Shown: piece by piece, positions 1 through 8,548 of the stretch | How the letters are laid out: every line of letters starts with the position of its first letter | Position numbering within the stretch: the stretch's first letter is position 1 | Assembly (NCBI GenBank): GCA_026786345.1 | Contig: JAJAYD010000115.1 | Span: 1 to 33,694 of the forward strand | DNA: 33,694 nt | DNA from: Chitinophagaceae bacterium | GTDB taxonomy: Bacteria; Bacteroidota; Bacteroidia; Chitinophagales; Chitinophagaceae | Reading direction: 5' to 3' | Program-made: the position numbers and the translations under genes | The notes under the pieces: model-generated | What the model was told of the DNA's origin: nothing | Databases searched by the model: none | What the model saw: only the letters and a program-made list of their open reading frames with translations

Positions 1-594
1 AGCCGGAACAACCGTAGCACCGGTACTGTTTATTCCATCGATAATTACTTTGAACTTTCTTTTTTTAACCGCAGCTACATCCACCAACGGATAGTTTACC
101 ACCGCCTCAATATGCTTTTGTAAGGCGGTGGTGTTTTTTGTTGTAACACCTAATTTATCAACCGAAACAAAATTAAAAGCCTCATTTTCTGCTATATCCA
201 AAATCAACAATCCTTCGGCACTGTTTATAAATTCACCATCCTGGTTCAACAGCTTTAAGGCATTCCATTCTTTGGGATTATGACTGGCAGTAATGATAAT
301 TCCACCCGCAGCCTCTTCAAATTTTACAGCCATTTCTATAGTGGGTGTGGTACTTAAGTCAGCATCTAAAACATCCAATCCTACAGCGTTCAATGTGCTC
401 ATTACCAGGCGCTGAACCATCTCGCCACTAATGCGACCATCGCGGCCTACCACTACCTTTTTTTTATTACTTTGCCCTGCCAGCCAAGTACCATAGGCGG
501 CAGTAAATTTTATAATATCCAGCGGACTAAGCGTATCTCCCGGCTTACCGCCAATAGTTCCACGGATACCTGATATACTTTTTATTAAAGGCAT
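1..594 (-). CDS. glmM: Phosphoglucosamine mutase / phosphomannomutase family protein (N-terminal part)
   Basis: The frame is open from the ATG at 594 to the left edge, giving 198 of roughly 460 residues, so the 3' end is outside the window. The protein starts MPLIKSISGIRGTIGG, the usual N-terminus of Bacteroidetes alpha-D-phosphohexomutases. The phosphoserine loop reads ITASHNPKEWN, with the catalytic serine at about residue 104. The family moves phosphate between C6 and C1 of hexoses; GlmM makes glucosamine-1-phosphate for UDP-GlcNAc, which feeds peptidoglycan and surface polysaccharides. The metal loop and sugar-specificity loop lie beyond the edge, so GlmM versus phosphomannomutase/phosphoglucomutase cannot be settled; GlmM is my preference from the N-terminal sequence. 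A small inverted repeat lies 42 bases upstream of the start. Confidence 0.85.
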   Translation of the reverse strand, partial: MPLIKSISGIRGTIGGKPGDTLSPLDIIKFTAAYGTWLAGQSNKKKVVVGRDGRISGEMVQRLVMSTLNAVGLDVLDADLSTTPTIEMAVKFEEAAGGIIITASHNPKEWNALKLLNQDGEFINSAEGLLILDIAENEAFNFVSVDKLGVTTKNTTALQKHIEAVVNYPLVDVAAVKKRKFKVIIDGINSTGATVVPA

Positions 595-951
595 AATTCT
601 AATTAATTGGATGCAAACATAATAGAAAAAAACTATTGCGTACAGTAGCAGTTTACGCAAAACACCTGTTTATGTGGCAAAAAAACGTGAGGCTTCTTTT
701 ATAAAAATTTTTATGAATAATTGCAAAGCTGCCAGGTTGTTAAAGGCGAAAATGAGCTAACCAAACGATAGGCGCATGATAAAGAACTTCCTGAATTTTT
801 TGAGCACTTTGTTTCACTAACCCAAACACAAAAACATCAAAGACCTTAAGCCATTCACTTAAAAATGTACATCGGGTTAAATAATTTAACTGTTGAACCA
901 TTTGAATAAACCGTTAAAAAAATTGAATGTGTTCAATTATCTTTATCACTT
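595..951. other. Gene-free stretch between glmM and the DUF721 gene
   Basis: This 357-base region separates two divergent genes and must carry both promoters. The only clear structure is the inverted repeat at 636-660. Short open stretches around 700-850 are broken by stops in every frame, and none resembles a known protein. I could not place a convincing Bacteroidetes -33/-7 promoter pair. Confidence 0.5.
636..660. repeat. Inverted repeat upstream of glmM
   Basis: TTGCGTA (636-642) and TACGCAA (654-660) form a perfect 7-bp stem with an 11-base loop, 42 bases upstream of the glmM start. It could be an operator half-site pair or a 5' leader hairpin. There is no T-run to make it a terminator. 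Function is unknown. Confidence 0.35.
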
Positions 952-1233
952 ATGGGAGAAATTTCAATGGGTGATGCCATTAAGCAGTTTTTAAAAAAGA
1001 GCCGACTCAAAACGGGTATACAATCTTTGCAAATAACTGAAATATGGGAAACGATCATGGGTAAAACCATTGCCAAATACACTGATAAAATTCAGATTAT
1101 CAACCATACTTTGATTATTAAAACAAATGTGGGGCCCCTGAAACAGGAGCTTGTTTACCAGAAAGAAAAGATCATAAGCAGGGTAAATGAAGCATTGGGC
1201 GAAAACGTAATTAAAGAAGTAATTATACAATAA
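952..1233 (+). CDS. DUF721 domain-containing protein
   Basis: This 93-residue protein matches the DUF721 family in size and pattern: an N-terminal helix (MGDAIKQFLKKSRLKTG), the segment ITEIWETIMGKTIAKYTDKI, then a strand-rich part ending in KEVIIQ. DUF721 includes DciA, which in many bacteria helps load the replicative helicase, but small Bacteroidetes members have not been tied firmly to that role, so the function is inferred. Two starts are possible. An in-frame ATG at 967 has GGGAGAA (954-960) placed like a ribosome binding site, whereas the ATG at 952 has none; the real start may therefore be 967 (88 residues). The VOC gene follows 9 bases later, so the two may be co-transcribed. In many Bacteroidetes this gene follows recF, which is absent here. 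Confidence 0.8.
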   Translation: MGEISMGDAIKQFLKKSRLKTGIQSLQITEIWETIMGKTIAKYTDKIQIINHTLIIKTNVGPLKQELVYQKEKIISRVNEALGENVIKEVIIQ

Positions 1234-1242
1234 ATCTCCATT

Positions 1243-1614
1243 ATGCTATTGGGTTTACGAACCATTATCTATCAGGTAAAAGACCTAATAAAAGCCAAAG
1301 AATGGTACACGCAGTTGCTTGGCAAACCTCCCTATTTTGACGAGCCCTTTTATATAGGTTTTAATGTGGAAGGTTATGAATTAGGCTTGCAGCCGGAAGA
1401 AGATGGAATATCCTTTGGAAGCTCTACCACAGCTTACTGGGGAGTAAAAGATGCAAAAAATGCTTATGAAATTTTAATTAAGGGCGGTAGTATTGCTAAC
1501 GAACCCATAACCGATGTTGGCGGCGGAATTTTGTTGGGTACAGTAATAGACCCTTGCGGTAATATTTTTGGAATAATTGAAAATCCTCATTTCGTCTTAA
1601 ACCCTGCTGTTTAG
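1243..1614 (+). CDS. VOC family protein (glyoxalase/bleomycin-resistance fold)
   Basis: The 123-residue product has the paired beta-alpha-beta-beta-beta pattern of the vicinal oxygen chelate superfamily. The first half opens LRTIIYQVKDLIKAKEWYTQ and the second ends with the typical DPCGNIFGIIENP. Members include glyoxalases, dioxygenases and antibiotic-binding proteins, and the substrate cannot be read from this sequence. It follows the DUF721 gene by 9 bases in the same direction. Its TAG stop overlaps the stop of the convergent CBS gene by 4 bases, so there is no room for a terminator between them. Its use of TAG as a true stop shows that TAG is not obviously reassigned in this genome, which bears on the amber codon at 9675. 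Confidence 0.85.
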   Translation: MLLGLRTIIYQVKDLIKAKEWYTQLLGKPPYFDEPFYIGFNVEGYELGLQPEEDGISFGSSTTAYWGVKDAKNAYEILIKGGSIANEPITDVGGGILLGTVIDPCGNIFGIIENPHFVLNPAV

Positions 1615-2042
1615 AATACCTTATCGCTGCTGTACTTCAAAAGATCCCTATATTCTTTATTTATAATGGTCAGGCTGATCAAATCCTTCATTGTAATTAC
1701 ATTCTTAAACTCAAAGTCGTCAAAAACGGGCAGGTAGCGTGTTTTGTAGGCATTCATCAACATCATACATTTTTCAATACTGTCGTTGCTGCTAATAGTA
1801 GGTAAATTACAATTCATAATCTCCTCTACATTTGTTTGATGAGAAGACCTGCCGGCTAAAATTACCTTTTGAGCATAATCTCTTTCGGTAACAAGGCCAA
1901 CATACTTGCCCTCTTTTGTAACAATTACGAATGTTTCGTCGGCTGCATTCATCAACGAAAGGGCATTCATCACATTTGTTCCGGCCTCCACAGCATTGAA
2001 CTGCGCGGTCTTTTTGCTCAAAATGTTTGATACAGTTTTCAT
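1611..2042 (-). CDS. CBS domain-containing protein
   Basis: The 143-residue soluble protein consists of two CBS motifs. The first, at about 15-65, contains FVIVTKEGKYVGLVTERDYA, and the second, at about 75-130, contains TRYLPVFDDFEFKNVITMKDL. The pair would form one Bateman module, which commonly binds adenine nucleotides and senses energy status. No catalytic domain is attached, so it probably acts by binding a partner or as a free sensor. It starts at the ATG at 2042 and converges on the VOC gene with overlapping stops. The 180 bases between this start and the permease stop at 2223 hold nothing I recognise. Confidence 0.85.
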   Translation of the reverse strand: MKTVSNILSKKTAQFNAVEAGTNVMNALSLMNAADETFVIVTKEGKYVGLVTERDYAQKVILAGRSSHQTNVEEIMNCNLPTISSNDSIEKCMMLMNAYKTRYLPVFDDFEFKNVITMKDLISLTIINKEYRDLLKYSSDKVF

Positions 2043-2222
2043 GGACTAATGGTTTTGTTTCATGTACTTTGAAGTTAGCCATTAATATCAACATCAAAAC
2101 CAACCAATATTAAGAATTAATGTTATTTCAAATCTAAAACTCAAGATTTGAGAAATGGTTACAAGATTTCGATTGCTTTTAGATACTGTCGAAAATCATC
2201 CATATTTAATCAACATGAATAC

Positions 2223-3269
2223 TTACTTTATCCTTACCCTGGGATCCACAATACCATATAAAACATCTGCCAATAAATTAATTACAATAAAGAAAGTTGC
2301 TGTAATCAAAACGCTGCCCATCACAATAGGAAAATCGAGTTTTTCAAGTGCATCAACCGTTATTTTGCCAATACCCTTCCATCCAAAAATATATTCTACA
2401 AAAAAAGCGCCGGCAAGCAACTCGGCAAACCAACCGGTAATGGCAGTTATTACCGGGTTTAATGCATTGCGCAGGGCATGCTTAAAAATTACTAGGCCCC
2501 TGCCCAGACCTTTGGCATAGGCAGTTCTTATATAATCCTGGTCAAGTACATCTAACATGGAGCTGCGTGTTAGCTGCGTTATAATGGCGAGAGGTCGAAT
2601 GCCTAATGTGATTGCCGGAAGTATTAAATTTTTCAACTCCGGATGCCGGCCGGTAAATGGATCGATGGTAAACAAACTGCCTGTCATATGCAAACCTGTA
2701 ACGTTACTCAGCACAAAACCGAATACATAAGCAATTACAATCCCCATAAAAAAAGAAGGCGCAGAAATGCCCAGGACACTTGTGAAAACAGCAGAGGTAT
2801 CCCACCACGTATTTTGTTTTATAGCGGCGAGCACTCCAAGTAAAATACCAAAAATGGTTGCTATAAACATAGCTGAAAATGCCAGTAACATAGTGCCCGG
2901 TAACGCCTCCAATAAAACGGCTAATACACTCCGCTTGCTTTGGTAGGACCGCCGGAGATATGGCACTTTAAACGCTAATTTGGTATGCCCTCCTATGAAG
3001 ATGCCTTTCAACTGCTTATTATTAATCTCTTGTGTAGTATGTATGGCTAAGGGAGAAACATCATTCAAATAAAATAAAAATTGCTTCCATTTGGGTTGAT
3101 CGAGATACAGCTCCTTTTTTATGTTTTGAATGGTTGCAGAATCACCTGTTTGTCCAAGTACCAAACGGGAAGGATCGCCAAAACCCTGGAAGAGAAAGAA
3201 CACAAGTACTACCACGCCAAACAGCACCAAAAATCCGTAGAATAATTTTTTAACCAGGTAAGCTAACAT
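2223..3269 (-). CDS. ABC transporter permease, DppB/OppB type
   Basis: The 348-residue protein has a first membrane helix at about 8-30, a long extracytoplasmic loop (about 35-115), and five more helices. The conserved permease segment reads SMLDVLDQDYIRTAYAKGLG, followed by the coupling-helix region HALRNALNPVITAI. This is the binding-protein-dependent inner-membrane component of peptide/nickel-type importers. The long loop (about 80 residues) before helix 2 is typical of Bacteroidetes versions. No OppC partner, ATPase or binding protein lies nearby, so its partners must be encoded elsewhere and the substrate is unknown. It is separated by 52 bases from the DoxX-family gene upstream and could share its transcript. 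Confidence 0.88.
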   Translation of the reverse strand: MLAYLVKKLFYGFLVLFGVVVLVFFLFQGFGDPSRLVLGQTGDSATIQNIKKELYLDQPKWKQFLFYLNDVSPLAIHTTQEINNKQLKGIFIGGHTKLAFKVPYLRRSYQSKRSVLAVLLEALPGTMLLAFSAMFIATIFGILLGVLAAIKQNTWWDTSAVFTSVLGISAPSFFMGIVIAYVFGFVLSNVTGLHMTGSLFTIDPFTGRHPELKNLILPAITLGIRPLAIITQLTRSSMLDVLDQDYIRTAYAKGLGRGLVIFKHALRNALNPVITAITGWFAELLAGAFFVEYIFGWKGIGKITVDALEKLDFPIVMGSVLITATFFIVINLLADVLYGIVDPRVRIK

Positions 3270-3321
3270 GGCTGGGTTTCAGGTTCAAAAATTGATAGTT
3301 ATGGCTCAATTACAGTAGTTC

Positions 3322-4473
3322 TTACTTTAGTTTCTGTATAACTTTTTCGTAGTCAGCATCGGCATACTTACCCAATATATTTGCCTGCTTCATTATCAGG
3401 TAAGTAGGATTTTCTCTGCCCGCTGTTTTAATTACGGTTGCATCGCATTGCAGGTAATAAATGCCTGGTATGTCTTTCAATCGCTCACTTGCCATTTCAG
3501 CAACCGCTGAAACTACAAAAAATGGAATTTTCTTTTCGTTGCAAGCCTTGGCAACGGCAGCAGCATTTTTGTCCCATCCTTTGTGTGCGTTGGCAATGTT
3601 TTTCAGCAACAACATAACGTATGTATTACCCTGATTAAGTACCTCAAGGGTGGTATCGGTACCCGACATTGATCGTAAACTAAAGTCATTGATTGCAGCA
3701 GTGGCATTACCGGAACGAATTAACTTTTGGTTACGCTCTACAAATTGATAGGTACTGTCATCAAAATCATCAGGAAAATTATTCATATCAAACTCAACAT
3801 CCTTGCCTGCCTTTTTATAGGAAAAGGTTATAGCAAAACTGTCGGCTACTGCCCCATCAGGTATCCTCATTTTCTCTGCGATATTGTTACCCACTTTGTA
3901 AGGCAGGCAATCAACTATAGGCAAATGCTTCATAACATACCATTGCAGCACAATGCAAAACAGGATACTTAGCAGGATTAAAAGGCCGTTTACGGCTGAA
4001 GTCAAAAATGGTTTTATTACAGATCGATTTACAAAAAGCACCAAAATAAGCGCCAGCAAAATGAGGTCTTTAATAAAGGATTGCAAGGCGGTTAACGGTA
4101 TACAATCGCCAAAACAACCACAGGTTTTTATTTTACCCGAAAATTGTGCATACCCGGTAAGAATTGTAAAGAAGATAATCAGCAACAATAATAACCAACT
4201 GAACATTTTCATTCTCCATCCCAACAATACCGCCACCCCGGCTACAATTTCAAAGGTGTTCATCACCAACGAAAGAAATAAGGTATACTCATTGAAAGAT
4301 ACCATGCCCCACACTTCAAAAAACTCTTGCATCTTGTAACTCAAGCCAAGTGGATCATTTGCCTTTACCAGGCCGGAGAAAATAAATAGGAGGCCAACAA
4401 TAATTCTTGCAAGTAACAGAAAAATCCGGGTGCTCTTTTGGGAGTTGGCTGGTTGGGTGCGATAGGTTTCCAA
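3322..4473 (-). CDS. DoxX/MauE-family membrane protein with C-terminal soluble domain (BT_3928-like)
   Basis: The 383-residue protein has four membrane helices in the first 155 residues, matching the DoxX/MauE fold, and a fifth helix at about 160-180. After helix 3 there is a C-x-C-x3-C motif, KTCGCFGDC, with Cys118, Cys120 and Cys124. The rest (about 190-383) is probably extracytoplasmic and ends in a thioredoxin-like pattern (GIYYLQCDATVIKTAGRENP). Related MauE proteins help form disulfides, so a redox role at the membrane is plausible but inferred. It diverges from folP across a short gap, a pairing I associate with Bacteroidetes genomes. Confidence 0.8.
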   Translation of the reverse strand: METYRTQPANSQKSTRIFLLLARIIVGLLFIFSGLVKANDPLGLSYKMQEFFEVWGMVSFNEYTLFLSLVMNTFEIVAGVAVLLGWRMKMFSWLLLLLIIFFTILTGYAQFSGKIKTCGCFGDCIPLTALQSFIKDLILLALILVLFVNRSVIKPFLTSAVNGLLILLSILFCIVLQWYVMKHLPIVDCLPYKVGNNIAEKMRIPDGAVADSFAITFSYKKAGKDVEFDMNNFPDDFDDSTYQFVERNQKLIRSGNATAAINDFSLRSMSGTDTTLEVLNQGNTYVMLLLKNIANAHKGWDKNAAAVAKACNEKKIPFFVVSAVAEMASERLKDIPGIYYLQCDATVIKTAGRENPTYLIMKQANILGKYADADYEKVIQKLK

Positions 4474-4597
4474 TATGTATTTATTAGATTTTGTGGATCA
4501 TTAAAAAGAGTGAATGCTTTGTTGAACTACAGGTCATATGCCTGCACAAACGCATTGCTTATTTGACTACTTTTCCAAAAATAAAGGAAAGACCGCA

Positions 4598-5431
4598 ATG
4601 TTTACTTTGAATTGCAGAGGAAGGCTTTTGGTAATGAGTGAACCAATCGTTATGGGCATCATGAATATTACCCCTGATTCATTTTATGCCGGTAGCAGGG
4701 TTTCTCAAACAAGCAACGTTATTGAGAAGGCTACAAAAATGATTGCTGAAGGTGCTGTGATAATTGATGTGGGCGGGCAAAGTACGCGGCCCGGAAGTAA
4801 GCACTTATCGGCAGAAGAAGAATTGCAAAGGGTACTGCCTGCAATTGAAGCCATCAGATCTGTAAGCAACGAGGTGTTTATTTCTATCGATACGTTTTAT
4901 GCCCAGATAGCAAAGCAATGTGTTCTTGCCGGGGCCGATATGGTAAACGACATCAGTAGCGGCAATATGGATGCTGAAATGATAGCAACAGTAGCCCGAT
5001 TAAAAGTGCCTTATATAAGCATGCACATGCAGGGAACGCCGCAGACCATGCAAATAAATCCACAATACAATAACCTTGTTGCCGATTTGCTTGATTATTT
5101 TATAAAAAAACTCGAATCGTATAAGTTAGCGGGCATCAAAGATGTGATCATTGATCCGGGTTTTGGTTTTGGTAAAACAATACCTCAAAATTTTGAGTTG
5201 CTTAAAAAGTTTTCAGCCTTTAAAATATTAGGGAAACCATTGCTTGCCGGGCTTTCACGTAAAGGCACTATCTATAAAACATTAGGCATAACGGCCGAAG
5301 AAGCACTGAACGGAACGACCGCTTTAAATACGATCGCCTTACTGAATGGCGCTCATATTTTACGTGTGCACGATGTAAAAGAAGCTATGGAGGCAATAAA
5401 GCTGGTGCAGCAGCTAAGCTTAGCTGGTTAA
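4598..5431 (+). CDS. folP: Dihydropteroate synthase
   Basis: FolP joins 6-hydroxymethyl-7,8-dihydropterin pyrophosphate and p-aminobenzoate to give 7,8-dihydropteroate in folate synthesis, and is the target of sulfonamides. The diagnostic segments are all present in order: GIMNITPDSFYAGSRV, VGGQSTRPGS, SIDTFYAQIA, NDISSGN, MHMQGTPQTMQ, IIDPGFGFGKT and the C-terminal LLAGLSRKGTI. I place the start at the ATG at 4598 because AGGAAA at 4585-4590 is well spaced before it and MFTLNCRGRLLV is the normal family start; this gives 277 residues. An in-frame ATG at 4538 would add 20 residues without family resemblance. It is divergent from the DoxX-family gene. No cdaA-like gene follows. Confidence 0.95.
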   Translation: MFTLNCRGRLLVMSEPIVMGIMNITPDSFYAGSRVSQTSNVIEKATKMIAEGAVIIDVGGQSTRPGSKHLSAEEELQRVLPAIEAIRSVSNEVFISIDTFYAQIAKQCVLAGADMVNDISSGNMDAEMIATVARLKVPYISMHMQGTPQTMQINPQYNNLVADLLDYFIKKLESYKLAGIKDVIIDPGFGFGKTIPQNFELLKKFSAFKILGKPLLAGLSRKGTIYKTLGITAEEALNGTTALNTIALLNGAHILRVHDVKEAMEAIKLVQQLSLAG

Positions 5432-5508
5432 AAATTTCTCTTTACCATTAAAATTTTGATTGCATTATTTTTTTATGTAATGGGCGTTTGTTTATAAGAT
5501 AGATTTTG

Positions 5509-5553
5509 TTGCCCGTCCGAATGGCGGCCGGGCGGACGTGGCACACTTTTAAA
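5509..5553. repeat. Dispersed hairpin repeat, copy 1
   Basis: This 45-base segment aligns with 21397-21442 at about 41 of 46 positions, including a 1-base gap. The core has nested inverted arms, CGTCCG (5514-5519) with CGGACG (5533-5538), and also GCCCG with CGGGC. The conserved right end is GCACACTTT. No coding potential. It looks like a REP-type intergenic element. On the plus strand it could also weakly act as a folP terminator because T-rich sequence follows. Confidence 0.7.
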
Positions 5554-5640
5554 TTAAAATTGCAAGCAGCAACGTAAAGGACAACTTTTCAAAATTTTAT
5601 AGATTAAAATCGAGGCGGCAACAAAAATAATCAACCAAAC

Positions 5641-5670
5641 AATTGCTTTTTAAGTAAACACAAAGCAATT
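5641..5670 (-). terminator. Possible terminator of the polysaccharide operon
   Basis: AATTGCTTT (5641-5649) and AAAGCAATT (5662-5670) form a perfect 9-bp stem with a 12-base loop, 69 bases past the stop of the Wzy-like gene. Read on the minus strand it is followed by a T-rich stretch (GTTTGGTTGATTATTTTTG). The stem is A+T-rich, so strength is uncertain. Confidence 0.4.
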
Positions 5671-5738
5671 ATCAATAAAAAATTGAATGCAGTTTGTGTC
5701 ACTTTTGGTGCTTGTCTAACCTAATTTGCAACTGTTAT

Positions 5739-7211
5739 TTAATTTGCCAACACTGCGCATTTTTGTTCCTCACTACTGCTTGCATGCTGTAGCGTGTCCC
5801 ATCTCGGGCTCATCCAAATAAGCGCCCAACTTACATACACAATTATTGATGAAGGCATTTGATTTAGCACTTCATTGCCATAACTGCACAATAAAATTCC
5901 GGTGGCTCCGCCAAGCAGGGCGGTAAGTTTATTGCGAAGCACAGGGTCTCTTGTTTTCCATATAATGCCCGATGCTTTTCCGGTTATGTACAGCATGATA
6001 CCAAACCATATAATGAAGCCGATAATACCATACATAGCCCACACCTTTACATACAAACTGTCTGGCGGTATAGAAGATATTGCACCGCCCCGGTTATACA
6101 ACATCCCCCACATACCAAGCGTGCCCACACCTGCACCAAATGGCCTGGTACTTAGGTATGAACTAAGTACTTTCTGGTTGTTGAGCCGTGTCATTAACGA
6201 GGGATCATTGGGATCGAGTGAGCTTCTTAGCCGAACAATCTGCTCGTTGCCGCTGCCTATGCTGGTATATTTAAGCACGCCAAAAAATCCCATACCTAAC
6301 ATGGCACCTATGATCAATATTTTGAGTTTTCCGCTTAACGCAAGAAACAAAAAGCCACCACCTACAAAAGCAAACAAGGCACCCCTTGTACCGGAGATAA
6401 GCATGCCATAAAAACAAATTAACCCGGCAGCCAGGTAGAGCATTTTTTTTAATTTGGTGTGCGGACCAACGGCAAGTATAATTGCAAGAATAGCAATTTG
6501 CGCCTGTGACGCTCCAAACTGTCCGGCTTCTGTATAAAAAGAAAATACCCTCAGTTTTTTAAAGAGGATGTGCGTTTTTTTTGCACCTGCTTCGAGCCAG
6601 CGATTTTCAGCAGCATTGGTGCCAATAAAAAGTTGTTTTACCCCATATAGTGCCCCGGCTACCGATATAATGATGATGATATTGAGAAAGAGATCAATGT
6701 CGGATTTTTTATTGAAGACCATAAAAGCCAGCGGTACCGACAGTACCCAATACAACGTAGCCGATCGCATTTCGTAGAACCAGCCAATAAGGCTCGGCCT
6801 TTCAGGGTTGCCAATCTGCAATACCGTGATGATGAACCAAACAATGGCCAGCCACACCAGGTCATTTTTAAGGTGGCGATACCGGAACCGGTTACTGCGA
6901 TTAAAAATTATACCTAACCACGCAAGCAGCAGCATACCATCCTGGCCCAAACCAAACTGGGGCCCTTCAATATGACGGCCTAAACCCGGAACAGCAAAAC
7001 AATAAACAACAAACACAATAAATCCTGCCCGGGGTTGAAGAAAAAATAAAATAACGAACCCAATAACGAAAGGCATTAACGACAAAAGAATTCCTGTAGC
7101 AATGCCTTTGGTAATTAGCCACCCGGCAAATATTGCCACCAGCAAAGAACCCAGCAAAAGCAGGTTGCCTTTGCTGTTTTGTGTAGACGTATAAAATTGG
7201 TTTTGTTCCAT
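5739..7211 (-). CDS. O-antigen ligase/polymerase family protein (Wzy-like)
   Basis: A very hydrophobic protein of 490 residues with about 11-12 membrane helices. A large extracytoplasmic loop in the last third contains the Wzy_C-type landmarks: SGTRGALFAFVGG, a charged LDPNDPSLMTRLNNQ segment, and PFGAGVGTLGMWG. The family polymerises lipid-linked repeat units in the periplasm, or transfers glycan to an acceptor; next to a flippase and a Wzc-like protein a polymerase role is more likely. It is the last gene of the operon. A GTG at 7220 would overlap the flippase stop in a GTGA arrangement and add three residues (MTL); I prefer the ATG at 7211. Confidence 0.85.
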   Translation of the reverse strand: MEQNQFYTSTQNSKGNLLLLGSLLVAIFAGWLITKGIATGILLSLMPFVIGFVILFFLQPRAGFIVFVVYCFAVPGLGRHIEGPQFGLGQDGMLLLAWLGIIFNRSNRFRYRHLKNDLVWLAIVWFIITVLQIGNPERPSLIGWFYEMRSATLYWVLSVPLAFMVFNKKSDIDLFLNIIIIISVAGALYGVKQLFIGTNAAENRWLEAGAKKTHILFKKLRVFSFYTEAGQFGASQAQIAILAIILAVGPHTKLKKMLYLAAGLICFYGMLISGTRGALFAFVGGGFLFLALSGKLKILIIGAMLGMGFFGVLKYTSIGSGNEQIVRLRSSLDPNDPSLMTRLNNQKVLSSYLSTRPFGAGVGTLGMWGMLYNRGGAISSIPPDSLYVKVWAMYGIIGFIIWFGIMLYITGKASGIIWKTRDPVLRNKLTALLGGATGILLCSYGNEVLNQMPSSIIVYVSWALIWMSPRWDTLQHASSSEEQKCAVLAN

Positions 7212-7216
7212 TAAAG

Positions 7217-8548
7217 TCACGCAGCCTTAACTGAAAAACGCTGAAGGCCTTTTTTTACAAAGGATGTACAGTAATCAACGCATTCGTGCCGTATATTATT
7301 GGGTAACAGCACATTTGTATTTTGTAACATGCGGTAACCAATAAGGGCGCCGGTAGCTGCGTTTAACACGCTGGCAAAGGCTACCCACTCCAAAACACCG
7401 AAATATTGTAATGCTATAAAGTCGGAAATAATATTTACTATAGCCATGCAAATAACCTTTATTAAATTTTTTTGCGGCTTTTGTAAAGCATCCAGGCTAA
7501 TGCCGGTCATTCTATCGGCAGGCAAAAGAAGCCCGTAAAGACAAAACACTCTGAAAACAGGTGCGGTATATGCATACTGCTCTCCACCAAATATGGTAAC
7601 GATAAAAGGCGCAAAAATAAAGGCGATCAATAGGGCAGGAATGTATAGCATGTAAGCCCAGGATATATACTGCACAAAGCCTGCGCGAAAGGCCCGGTGA
7701 TCTTTATCGTTGTTTGATGCGGCCAATTGTGGAAATGCAGTTGTGCTCAGGCTCCGCAACGGAATTTCGAATAGTTCGGTAAGCTTTAAAGGAATGGCAT
7801 AAGCCGCAACTTCCTTTGGACCTAAAAAACTGCCTATTAAAAATGTGTCGGCACTTTTAAGCAGGTTAGTAGCCGCTAATGTGCCTAGCGTGTATCTTAT
7901 AAGACCTAATAGATTTTTAACTTCACCAACCGTTTTGTGCCTTACATGCAGCAGGTTGGTTTTGCCTGAAAATAATACACCCATCATTAATAACGTGGTA
8001 AAAACAATGTGCAGGGTAGCATACTCTTTTAAGCTACCACCACGCAGAGCGGCATACACTGCAATTACAATTGAATTGGTACTTTGGATGATGCGTAGCA
8101 GCAGAAGAAATTTTAAATCCTGGCGGGCAACCGCCTTTGCTTCGGCAATATGTAATGGCAGGGTAATAAGACCCAGTACAGCGTACCAGCCACAAAAAAC
8201 TTTTATAGCCGGTTGGTTGGCAAATATATCAGAAACGTATAATGCCACCAGCACCATTGAAACTGCTATTGAAAAGATGCCACCAAGCCAGTAGGCACTG
8301 CCGATGGTTGTTTGCTGTTGTTGCCTGCCGGCGCCGGCAAGTCTCATTACCAACGCAGATTGCAGGCCACCAGATTTTACCATTTCAAATAAAACAACGG
8401 CAGCCATGTACAGAAGAAATTGCCCAAGGGCCTCAGTTTCTACAACCCTTACCAATAGCATGAAGGAGCCAACACCAATTATTGCAGGAAGCAACTGGCT
8501 GGCAAAAGCAAGCAACTGCAGGTTTGGGCCGCTTTTTCCTTTATTCAC
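7217..8548 (-). CDS. Oligosaccharide flippase family protein (Wzx-like, MOP superfamily)
   Basis: The 443-residue protein is predicted to have 12 or more membrane helices. Its N-terminus (SQLLPAIIGVGSFMLLVRVV, then LGQFLLYMA) is typical of the polysaccharide transporter branch of the MATE/MVF superfamily. Wzx-type flippases move undecaprenyl-pyrophosphate-linked repeat units to the outer face of the inner membrane. The start is GTG at 8548, overlapping the end of the Wzc-like gene by 8 bases; no ATG lies close by in frame. The stop at 7217 directly abuts the Wzy-like gene, so translation of the three genes is probably coupled. The substrate cannot be read from the sequence. Confidence 0.87.
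   Translation of the reverse strand: MNKGKSGPNLQLLAFASQLLPAIIGVGSFMLLVRVVETEALGQFLLYMAAVVLFEMVKSGGLQSALVMRLAGAGRQQQQTTIGSAYWLGGIFSIAVSMVLVALYVSDIFANQPAIKVFCGWYAVLGLITLPLHIAEAKAVARQDLKFLLLLRIIQSTNSIVIAVYAALRGGSLKEYATLHIVFTTLLMMGVLFSGKTNLLHVRHKTVGEVKNLLGLIRYTLGTLAATNLLKSADTFLIGSFLGPKEVAAYAIPLKLTELFEIPLRSLSTTAFPQLAASNNDKDHRAFRAGFVQYISWAYMLYIPALLIAFIFAPFIVTIFGGEQYAYTAPVFRVFCLYGLLLPADRMTGISLDALQKPQKNLIKVICMAIVNIISDFIALQYFGVLEWVAFASVLNAATGALIGYRMLQNTNVLLPNNIRHECVDYCTSFVKKGLQRFSVKAA

Larger units (their letters stand above)
5432..5738. other. Gene-free stretch between folP and the polysaccharide operon
   Basis: This region lies between the 3' ends of two convergent transcription units. It holds one copy of a dispersed hairpin repeat (5509-5553) and a hairpin at 5641-5670 that may end the minus-strand operon. 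No open frame or RNA gene was recognised. Confidence 0.6.

Noticed and set aside
2155-2520. Plus-strand frame of 121 codons over the permease gene
   Set aside because: It is antisense to the conserved OppB-type reading frame and has no family resemblance.
5539-5559. Sigma-54 promoter suggested by TGGCAC within the dispersed repeat
   Set aside because: The -12 TTGC element is absent at the required spacing, and no gene starts downstream.
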